Shown here piece after piece: positions 7,160 through 16,889 of a DNA stretch of 23,788 nucleotides. The notes under the pieces were generated by a model, which ran no database searches, was not told the DNA's origin, and saw only the letters and a list, made by a program, of their open reading frames with translations. Numbering within the stretch: position 1 is the stretch's first letter; each line of letters begins with the position of its first letter. The DNA lies in the NCBI GenBank assembly GCA_947068385.1, contig CAMTBF010000005.1, forward strand, positions 1 to 23,788, given 5' to 3'. This DNA is from an uncultured Lachnospiraceae bacterium (GTDB lineage Bacteria; Bacillota; Clostridia; Lachnospirales; Lachnospiraceae). The translations under genes and the position numbers were made by a program.

Positions 7160-7639
7160 CTAGAGCCCCAGCCCCTCCAGCCTGGCCTGGAGCCTGTCGA
7201 ACTTGTCCCGGTATATCAATGTGAGCAGACGATTCAGGTTCTGGAGGCAGCCGATCGCCTGCTCTTTTGTGATCCAGTCGTGCTCCATGGCCTCCGCCAG
7301 CTCGTCCAAGTCCACCACCTTCACCAGCCCCTGGGAATCGATGATGACGTCCGCCAGGAGGTCCGTGTAGGTCATGCTCCCCTCCTGCGGGTCGAAGGAG
7401 AAGTCCACGATGTCGCAGTACCAGCGCAGCACCGAGCCGTCGCTGCGGTATACCTTGCTCACCTTGATGCCCTCCTTCAGGAAGAAGCAGGAACAGCCGT
7501 GGGAGAAAGCGGTCTTGGGGTTCAGGGTCTTCCATTTGGTGATGAGGGTCTCCTCGTCCTGGGCGACGATGATGTCGTCGTCCAGGGGGATCAGGTCTTT
7601 CGGGATGATTCGTTTGCGGTAAATCCTGGATATGTTCAT
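7160..7639 (-). CDS. DUF402 domain protein
   Basis: A 159-residue protein with the DUF402 pattern: LRWYCDIVDFSFDP, then TYTDLLADVIIDSQGLVKVVDLDELAEA. This is an Asp-rich metal-binding core, followed by a helical tail. Characterised members of this fold include the Staphylococcus nucleoside di-/triphosphate phosphatase Ntdp and RNA-binding FAU-1-like proteins, so hydrolysis of nucleotides with Asp-bound metal is a reasonable guess but not shown here. The start at 7639 is chosen because AAGGAG lies six bases upstream; an ATG at 7696 would add 19 residues and fall within the predicted promoter. It is transcribed alone, against the flow of its neighbours, from a promoter at 7668-7696, and it sits where upp and the atp operon are adjacent in Bacillus subtilis. 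Confidence 0.85.
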   Translation of the reverse strand: MNISRIYRKRIIPKDLIPLDDDIIVAQDEETLITKWKTLNPKTAFSHGCSCFFLKEGIKVSKVYRSDGSVLRWYCDIVDFSFDPQEGSMTYTDLLADVIIDSQGLVKVVDLDELAEAMEHDWITKEQAIGCLQNLNRLLTLIYRDKFDRLQARLEGLGL

Positions 7640-7667
7640 GGGCGGCTCCTTTTCATATGTTTTTTCT

Positions 7668-7696
7668 ATGATACTGCGGCAGCGGAGGTTAGTCAA
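7668..7696 (-). promoter_or_regulatory. Sigma-A type promoter of the DUF402 gene
   Basis: On the minus strand, TTGACT (7696-7691) and TATCAT (7673-7668) are separated by exactly 17 bases; each has one mismatch to consensus. Transcription would begin near 7661, about 20 bases before the ATG at 7639 and leaving room for the AAGGAG site. Confidence 0.75.
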
Positions 7697-7745
7697 TGCA
7701 GAGCGAAAATTTCTGATGAAAAAATGACAAATCCTGTAATTGGCC

Positions 7746-7774
7746 TAGACATTTCTGGCAAAAATGGGTATAAT
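7746..7774 (+). promoter_or_regulatory. Sigma-A type promoter of the atp operon
   Basis: TAGACA (7746-7751) and a perfect TATAAT (7769-7774) are separated by 17 bases. This is the strongest promoter-like sequence in the window, as expected for a highly expressed operon. A start near 7781 gives a leader of about 50 bases before atpZ. It is divergent from, and does not overlap, the DUF402 promoter. Confidence 0.85.
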
Positions 7775-7830
7775 CAAAAAAGGGCAAAATTCGCCCGAGC
7801 TTATATGACGGCAGAGTCGGTGGTATCTGT

Positions 7831-8118
7831 ATGAGACGGCGTAACGATGATGAAAGAATAGTGTACCAGTCCCTGGCGATGATCACGCAGTTCGGCCTGA
7901 ACATGCTGGTGCCCATCTGCATGATGTCCGCGCTGGGGGTGTGGCTGGACGGAAAGCTTGGTACTTCCTGGATTACCATTCTTTTTTTTGTGATTGGGGC
8001 CGTGGCGGGCGGGCAGAATGTGTACCGTCTGGCCAGGCGCATGTGCGCCGGGGAGGGACAGGACAGGGAGCAGGGTGTTGTCGATGAAGATGGTGGAAGC
8101 GGCGAAGCGGATGAATAG
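7831..8118 (+). CDS. atpZ: AtpZ/AtpI-like small membrane protein of the ATP synthase operon
   Basis: A 95-residue protein with two hydrophobic segments (ITQFGLNMLVPICMMSALGVWL and WITILFFVIGAVAGGQNVYRL) joined by a short polar turn, then a charged, acidic tail. This is the plan of AtpZ, the first gene of many Firmicutes atp operons; AtpZ has been linked to magnesium/calcium movement together with AtpI, and to assembly of the c ring. The only usable start is ATG 7831. Its ribosome binding site is weak (GGTGG, 7819-7823), which would keep expression low relative to the structural subunits. Its 3' end overlaps the start of the next gene by 35 bases. Assignment rests on position and topology, as the sequence family is poorly conserved. 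Confidence 0.85.
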   Translation: MRRRNDDERIVYQSLAMITQFGLNMLVPICMMSALGVWLDGKLGTSWITILFFVIGAVAGGQNVYRLARRMCAGEGQDREQGVVDEDGGSGEADE

Positions 8119-8572
8119 GACGCTCTTGGAGATGCATATCGGCATGGGCTTCTTCGGGCTGGCGTGCCAGATCGCGGGGGTCCTGGTCATGGCGCTGGGC
8201 GGATATGGCGCCTTTCAGGGGACTTACGCCCTGAGCCTGTGGTTCGGCGTGGCATTCGCCTTTGCGGGCAGCATCCATATGTGCAGGACGCTGGACCGGG
8301 CGCTCCTTAGCGGCGGCAATGCCGCGGGGATCGTGACGAGAGGGTATCTGTTCCGCTATTTCCTGCTGGCGGCGGTCCTGGTCATCGTCGCCCTGACGGA
8401 TGCCATGAACCCTCTGGTCTTTTTTCTGGGCTATATGAGCCTGAAAGTAACGGCATATCTTCAGCCGATTACTCATAAATTGTGCAACAGGCTGTTCCAT
8501 GAGGAGGATCCGATCCCCCTGTCGGAGGAGGAGCTTGCGGCACAGGAGGGAGAGATCCCGGCCGGGCAGTAG
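8084..8572 (+). CDS. atpI: ATP synthase subunit I (AtpI-like membrane protein)
   Basis: A 162-residue protein with four hydrophobic stretches: MGFFGLACQIAGVLVMALGG, YALSLWFGVAFAFAGSIHM, YLFRYFLLAAVLVIVALTD and LVFFLGYMSLKVTAYL. The C-terminal tail is polar and acidic. This topology, and its position between atpZ and atpB, match the AtpI family, which helps assemble the c ring in the membrane and is not part of the final enzyme. The start at 8084 follows a modest CAGGG site and overlaps atpZ by 35 bases, suggesting translational coupling. In-frame ATGs at 8090 and 8111 are alternatives that keep all membrane segments. Confidence 0.83.
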   Translation: MKMVEAAKRMNRTLLEMHIGMGFFGLACQIAGVLVMALGGYGAFQGTYALSLWFGVAFAFAGSIHMCRTLDRALLSGGNAAGIVTRGYLFRYFLLAAVLVIVALTDAMNPLVFFLGYMSLKVTAYLQPITHKLCNRLFHEEDPIPLSEEELAAQEGEIPAGQ

Positions 8573-8577
8573 GCGGG

Positions 8578-8591
8578 CCGCCATCCGGCGG
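8578..8591 (+). other. Small GC hairpin between atpI and atpB
   Basis: CCGCC-ATCC-GGCGG forms a 5-bp stem with a four-base loop just after the atpI stop codon. No T tract follows, so it is unlikely to terminate; it could slow 3' decay or mark a processing site. The remaining 60 bases before atpB are increasingly AT-rich and carry its ribosome binding site. Confidence 0.35.
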
Positions 8592-8650
8592 AAGCGCCCC
8601 ACGCGCGGCAAAAGGAAGTGCAAAATATATAAGGAAAGAGAGGTGAGAGT

Positions 8651-9391
8651 ATGGGACATGGAATTCTGTTGTCTGGCGGGGCAGAGGTCGATTTCAATAT
8701 CCATGGGGTGTTTCAGTACTCCTTTTTCGGGCATCCCGTTTGGATTACCACATCGCACATATGCATCCTGATCGTGATGCTTCTGCTGGTGGCCTTTGCC
8801 ATCGCCGCGAACCGGTGCATGGCGAAAGCTAAGGAAGTGCCGGGCGGCTTTCAGAATGTGGTGGAAATGATTGTCGATATGCTGGACGGCATGGTCAGCG
8901 GTACCATGGGACAGGCGGCACCGAAGTTCTTTAACTATATCGGTACCATCTTTATCTTCATCCTGGTCAGCAACATATCGGGTCTGCTGGGCCTGCGGCC
9001 TCCTACGGCGGACTACGGCGTGACGCTGCCGCTGGCGATTCTGACGTTTTCATTGATTCATATCAATAAATGGAAATATCAGAAGCCGATGACGATCTGG
9101 ACGGATTTGTGCTCTCCGCTGCCGCCCTGGCTGCCGATCTGGATGCCGATCAATGTGATCAGCGCGATCGCGGTGCCGATATCCCTGTCATTGCGTCTGT
9201 TCGCCAACGTCCTGTCGGGAACGGCGATGATGGCACTGCTGTACGGCCTGCTGGGATGGTTCGCCACGGCATGGCCCGCAGCGCTTCATGTGTATTTTGA
9301 CCTGTTCTCAGGGGCAATCCAGACATATGTGTTCTGCATGCTGACCATGACATACATTTCGAACGAGATCGGTGATGGCACCAGAAGATAA
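8651..9391 (+). CDS. atpB: F1Fo ATP synthase subunit a
   Basis: A 246-residue polytopic membrane protein, normal length for subunit a. It forms the ion half-channels against the c ring. The essential arginine is R182 in VPISLSLRLFANVLSG, in the conserved fourth-fifth helix region. Other family segments are VVEMIVDMLDGMVSGTMG, YIGTIFIFILVSNISGLLGL with PPTADYG, and the C-terminal helix IQTYVFCMLTMTYIS. The start at 8651 is preceded by GAGAGGTGAG. It is followed after 62 bases by atpE. No residue expected to be essential is missing. Confidence 0.97.
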   Translation: MGHGILLSGGAEVDFNIHGVFQYSFFGHPVWITTSHICILIVMLLLVAFAIAANRCMAKAKEVPGGFQNVVEMIVDMLDGMVSGTMGQAAPKFFNYIGTIFIFILVSNISGLLGLRPPTADYGVTLPLAILTFSLIHINKWKYQKPMTIWTDLCSPLPPWLPIWMPINVISAIAVPISLSLRLFANVLSGTAMMALLYGLLGWFATAWPAALHVYFDLFSGAIQTYVFCMLTMTYISNEIGDGTRR

Positions 9392-9412
9392 AGGTGCGGG
9401 AAGAAAGTAGTG

Positions 9413-9708
<296 letters not shown>

Positions 9709-9748
9709 GGAAGTGCAGAGCATAGAAAGATAGATGCAGATGCATTTT

Positions 9749-9770
9749 AGGAGGCAGAAAGGAGGCAGAA
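9749..9770 (+). repeat. 11-bp tandem duplication carrying two Shine-Dalgarno sites before atpF
   Basis: AGGAGGCAGAA occurs twice without a gap (9749-9759 and 9760-9770), ending immediately before the ATG of atpF. Each copy contains a full AGGAGG. The second copy is spaced correctly for the ATG at 9771; the first lies one helical unit upstream and could act as a standby ribosome site. Confidence 0.85.
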
Positions 9771-10300
9771 ATGATACTTTTAACAGAAGGTGAGTCCATG
9801 TCGAGGCTGTTCGACCTGGACTGGCAGCTATTGGCTGATTCCTGTCTGATGATCATTGCCATCTTTTTCCTGTTCCTGATCTTGAGCTATTTCCTGTTCA
9901 ATCCTGCCAGGAAGATGCTGGAGGGCCGCAAGGAGAAGATTCGGAATGAATTGGAAACCGCGAAGACCGCCATGCAGAACGCCCAGAGCCTGAAGAAGGA
10001 GTACGAGGCGAAGCTGAAGGACGTTGACAAGGAGGCGGAGGTCATCCTGAGCGAGGCCCGGAGGAAGGCCCTGGCCAATGAGAACGCGATCGTGGCCGAG
10101 GCCAGGGAAGAGGCGGCCCGTATCCTGGACAGGGCCCGGGTGGAAGCGGAGCTGGAGAAGCAGAAGATGTCCGACGACGTGAAGCGGGAGATCGTGGTCG
10201 TCGCGTCCCTGATGGCCGGCAAGATCGTGTCGGCATCCGTTGACACCGCCATGCAGAATCAGCTGATAGACGAGACCTTGAAGGAAATGGGTGAACAGAC

Positions 10301-10313
<13 letters not shown>
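9771..10313 (+). CDS. atpF: F1Fo ATP synthase subunit b
   Basis: A 180-residue protein with one N-terminal membrane segment (LADSCLMIIAIFFLFLILSYFLF), the conserved FNPARKMLEGRKEKI junction, and a long charged alpha-helical stalk rich in K, E, A and R. Two copies form the peripheral stalk holding F1 against subunit a. A single atpF gene (no b') implies a homodimer. The start at 9771 lies directly behind a duplicated Shine-Dalgarno sequence; an in-frame ATG at 9798 with GAAGGTGAG upstream is possible but less likely. Its end overlaps the start of atpH by 13 bases, so the two are translationally coupled. Confidence 0.96.
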
Positions 10314-12383
<2,070 letters not shown>

Positions 12384-12399
12384 AAAGAGGATATAGAAT

Positions 12400-13269
12400 A
12401 TGGCATCAATGCGTGATATAAAGCGTCGCAAGAGCAGCATCCAGGGGACGCAGCAGATTACCAAGGCCATGAAGCTGGTATCCACAGTAAAGCTCCAGCG
12501 CGCCAGAGCCAGCGCGGAGCGCTCGAAGGGGTATTTCACCTGCATGTACGACACGGTGAACAATATCCTGCAGCGCGTGGGGCATATCGACCATCCTTAT
12601 CTGACGCCCGGGGAATCCAGACGGAAAGCGGTGATTGTGATTACGTCCAACCGTGGGTTGGCAGGCGGTTACAATTCCAATGTGACGAAGCTGGTGACCA
12701 GGCACCCTCAGTGGAAGAAGGAGGAGCTGGACATCTACTGCCTGGGCAATAAGGGGCGTGAGGCCTTTGCCCGGGGCGGCTATTGCGTGAAGGAGTGCGA
12801 CAACGATATCGTGGAGAGCCCCGTGTACGCGGATGCCGCCGCGCTGTCGGCAAAGCTCCTGGAGTCCTTCGCAGCGGGGGAGATCGGGGAGATCTACCTG
12901 GCCTATACCGGCTTCAAGAACACCGTGAGCCATGTGCCCACGCTGCTCCGCCTGCTTCCTGTGGAGGTGGACGCCGCCGCGGCCCAGAGCGAGGGCTCCG
13001 GGGAGGCCACAGCCATCATGAACTTCGAGGCGGAGGACACGGAGGCGCTGGACCAGCTCATCCCCAAGTACGTCACCAGCCTGATCTATGGGGCGCTGCG
13101 GGAATCGGTGGCCAGCGAGAACGGCGCGCGTATGCAGGCCATGGACAATGCGACCAGCAATGCGGAGGAAATCATCAGCGATCTGACGCTGAAATACAAC
13201 AGGGCCCGCCAGGGCTCCATCACACAGGAGCTGACAGAGATCATAGCCGGCGCGGAAGCGCTCGGGTGA
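12400..13269 (+). CDS. atpG: F1Fo ATP synthase subunit gamma
   Basis: A 289-residue central-shaft subunit. The N-terminal coiled-coil helix begins MASMRDIKRRKSSIQGTQQI followed by TKAMKLVSTVKLQRAR, a family hallmark, and the C-terminal helix has NATSNAEEIISDLTLKYNRA then RQGSITQELTEI. The central Rossmann-like domain has the ITSNRGLAGGYNSNV segment. It rotates inside the alpha3-beta3 ring and couples proton or sodium flow to ATP synthesis. The start at 12400 has a modest GAGGAT site. It is followed by a 77-base gap containing a GNRA hairpin before atpD. Confidence 0.97.
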   Translation: MASMRDIKRRKSSIQGTQQITKAMKLVSTVKLQRARASAERSKGYFTCMYDTVNNILQRVGHIDHPYLTPGESRRKAVIVITSNRGLAGGYNSNVTKLVTRHPQWKKEELDIYCLGNKGREAFARGGYCVKECDNDIVESPVYADAAALSAKLLESFAAGEIGEIYLAYTGFKNTVSHVPTLLRLLPVEVDAAAAQSEGSGEATAIMNFEAEDTEALDQLIPKYVTSLIYGALRESVASENGARMQAMDNATSNAEEIISDLTLKYNRARQGSITQELTEIIAGAEALG

Positions 13270-13283
13270 CCGGCGCAGCGTGA

Positions 13284-14738
<1,455 letters not shown>

Positions 14739-14753
14739 GGACGGAGGGCGACT

Positions 14754-15158
14754 ATGGCAGAGAAGAGCGGCTTCCTTGTGCGCATCATCACGCCTGACAG
14801 GGTCTTCTATGAGGACCAGGCGGAGATGGTGGAGTTCAATACCACAGAGGGAGAGATCGGCGTGCTGCCGGGGCATATTCCGATGACAGTGATCGTGAAG
14901 CCTGGCATCCTTTACATCCATGAGCCGGCGGGGGAGAAGAAGGCGGCCCTGCATGCGGGGTTCGCGGAGATCCTTCCGGAGGGTGTGACGATCCTGGCAG
15001 AGATAATCGAATGGCCCGGCGAGATAGACGAGAACCGTGCGAAATCCGCTATGGAGCGGGCCGAGAGGCGCTTACAGGGCAAGGCGGCCAACACGGACCT
15101 GGCCAGGGCCGAGACGGCGCTGCAGCGGGCGGTCGCACGGATACAGGTATTAAAGTGA
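14754..15158 (+). CDS. atpC: F1Fo ATP synthase subunit epsilon
   Basis: A 134-residue protein with an N-terminal beta-sandwich (FLVRIITPDRVFYEDQAEMV, EGEIGVLPGHIPMT) and a C-terminal helical hairpin (AKSAMERAERRLQGKAAN, then LARAETALQRAVARIQVL). It binds gamma at the rotor foot and can inhibit ATP hydrolysis. IDENRA (91-96) matches the I/L-D-x-x-R-A ATP-binding motif described in Bacillus epsilon subunits, so ATP-sensing inhibition is plausible. The start follows CGGAGGG (14742-14748). It is the last atp gene; no clear terminator follows, so transcription may continue into the next genes. Confidence 0.97.
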   Translation: MAEKSGFLVRIITPDRVFYEDQAEMVEFNTTEGEIGVLPGHIPMTVIVKPGILYIHEPAGEKKAALHAGFAEILPEGVTILAEIIEWPGEIDENRAKSAMERAERRLQGKAANTDLARAETALQRAVARIQVLK

Positions 15159-15267
15159 TTTTATCATTTCTGCAATTAAAAAGAACCGGAGCGGGGCAGT
15201 GGACCATCGCCTGTAACAGTCAGAGGAAAACGCGCATATGCTGTTAAAAACCCAAAGAGGAGTGCGT

Positions 15268-15675
15268 ATGGAATTTCACTCTAAGCTGTTACAGCCGCTT
15301 CCGGAAGACAAAGTAAGGGGCTGGAACGGGCCCCTTCCTTTTTATATGACCTACCCGGATTACCGCGGCGCGGAGAACGAGGCCAGGCTGCTGCGGGATC
15401 TGGAATATCTGCAGCAGATGTACCCAGGGGACGTAAGGCGCTGCCAGAGAAGGATAGCGGAGATCCTGGACAGGACGGACTATGAGGGCAGCATGATCTA
15501 TGACGAATACCCGGACAGGTACAGCCTGCAGGCGCTGGCGGGATCTATGTGCCGGATTTTGGAGGGCGAGGAGGAGAGCCCGCCCACGGAGGAGATGATA
15601 CAGGTCCTCCTGTTCAACGAGATATACAAGCGCCGCCACGGAGGCCGCAGAGGGAGCTTCTCCACCTGGTTCTAG
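15268..15675 (+). CDS. Conserved-looking hypothetical protein, 135 residues
   Basis: I do not recognise a family. The start at 15268 is supported by AAAGAGGAG (15252-15260) seven bases upstream; an in-frame ATG at 15238 lacks a site. The product is soluble, rich in charged and aromatic residues (LPFYMTYPDYRG, YLQQMYPGDVRRCQRRIAE, SMIYDEYPDRYSLQALAG) and largely helical in appearance, with no signal peptide or membrane segment. It ends in an arginine/glycine-rich tail (RRHGGRRGSFSTWF). It begins 110 bases after atpC and ends 42 bases before the methyltransferase gene, so it is probably co-transcribed with the methyltransferase and perhaps with atp. The basic tail might contact nucleic acid or membrane, but this is speculation. 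Confidence 0.8.
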   Translation: MEFHSKLLQPLPEDKVRGWNGPLPFYMTYPDYRGAENEARLLRDLEYLQQMYPGDVRRCQRRIAEILDRTDYEGSMIYDEYPDRYSLQALAGSMCRILEGEEESPPTEEMIQVLLFNEIYKRRHGGRRGSFSTWF

Positions 15676-15716
15676 AGAAGGCAACGGCGGCCCCACCGAC
15701 GGACGAAAGGGTTTCC

Positions 15717-16889
15717 ATGGATAAACTGAGAGAATTCTTCCGGCAGCTGCCGGATCAAAATATCATACAGATCACACTGAGCAATACGAGGGATGCGGAG
15801 AAGGCCTCGAAGGTGAAGGTCCGCCCGGTGCTCATCCGGGGGAGGATGTGCTATCAGGAGACATTGTACCGCGGCACGCAGGTGTTCCACACGAACCTGG
15901 AGCGGGAGGAGCTGGAGGGACGCCTGACGGGATATATGGAGGGGCTGTTCCGGCAGGCGCAGATAAGCTGCGCCTGCCTGGAAGCCAGCGTCCTGGTCAG
16001 CAGAAAGGGGGCAGTGTCCATCAAGGCCAAAAAGCGCGAGGGAAGGCCCGAGGCCCCGGACATGTCCCACGACCGCTCCAAGCGCTATATCCTGCCCGAG
16101 GGGGAGCCGGTGGACTTCCTGGTGAGCCTGGGCGTGCAGACGCCCGAGGGGAAGGTGGTCAGGGCCAAATATGACAAGTTCCGGCAGATCAACCGCTATC
16201 TGGAGTTCATCGAGGACGTGCTGGAGAAGCTTCCCCCGGGCCGCACCATCCGCATCGTGGACTTCGGCTGCGGGAAGTCCTATCTGACCTTCGGCATGTA
16301 TTATTACCTGAACCGCATCCAGGGCAGGGACATCCGGGTGACGGGGCTGGACCTGAAGGCGGATGTGATCGCCCGCTGCAGCAGGCTGGCCGAGGAGCTG
16401 CATTACGACGGCCTGCGCTTCCGGCAGGGGGACATCAGCGACTACCAGGACGCGGAGAAGGTGGACATGGTGGTCTCCCTCCACGCCTGCGACAAGGCCA
16501 CGGACTATGCCCTGGAGAAGGCCGTAAGGTGGGGAGCCGATGTGATCCTGGCGGTGCCCTGCTGCCAGCATGAGCTGAACGGCCAGATACAGTGCCCGGA
16601 GCTTGCGCCCGTGCTGCGCTACGGCGTGATCAGGGAGCGCATGGCGGCATTGATCACGGACGCCCTGCGGGCCGACCTGCTGGAGGAGAGAGGGTACGAC
16701 GTGCAGATCCTGGAGTTCATCGACATGGAGCACACGCCGAAGAACCTGATGATCAGGGCGGTGAAGTCCGAAGCCATGCGCCCGGGCGGCTCCTGGGCGG
16801 GGAAATCCGCGTCCCTTGCCCGCGCCATGGAGTTCCTGCATGTGGATCCTGCCCTGAAGGAGCTGTTATATGAAGAAGACCATCATTAA
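15717..16889 (+). CDS. Class I SAM-dependent methyltransferase (Methyltransf_32/METTL25-like)
   Basis: A 390-residue protein. The N-terminal 150 residues carry no domain I recognise (QIITLSN-like start, then RGRMCYQETLYRGTQVFH). The C-terminal half is a class I Rossmann methyltransferase: motif I is IVDFGCGKSYLTFG (D182-G186), followed by VTGLDLKADVI, a DMVVSLHACDKATDYAL segment, and a Pro-Cys-Cys motif VPCCQHEL (280-287). The S/H-LHACD and PCC elements suggest the Methyltransf_32 group, related to eukaryotic METTL25/RRNAD1-like proteins; the substrate is unknown, and RNA is one possibility. The start at 15717 follows AAAGGG; a longer frame from 15549 would overlap the preceding gene and is non-conserved in character. 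The last 20 bases overlap the next gene. Confidence 0.85.
   Translation: MDKLREFFRQLPDQNIIQITLSNTRDAEKASKVKVRPVLIRGRMCYQETLYRGTQVFHTNLEREELEGRLTGYMEGLFRQAQISCACLEASVLVSRKGAVSIKAKKREGRPEAPDMSHDRSKRYILPEGEPVDFLVSLGVQTPEGKVVRAKYDKFRQINRYLEFIEDVLEKLPPGRTIRIVDFGCGKSYLTFGMYYYLNRIQGRDIRVTGLDLKADVIARCSRLAEELHYDGLRFRQGDISDYQDAEKVDMVVSLHACDKATDYALEKAVRWGADVILAVPCCQHELNGQIQCPELAPVLRYGVIRERMAALITDALRADLLEERGYDVQILEFIDMEHTPKNLMIRAVKSEAMRPGGSWAGKSASLARAMEFLHVDPALKELLYEEDHH

Noticed and set aside
15549..15716. Upstream extension of the methyltransferase frame
   Set aside because: It overlaps the coding region of the 135-residue gene in another frame and is rich in Gly/Pro/Arg as expected from an out-of-frame reading.
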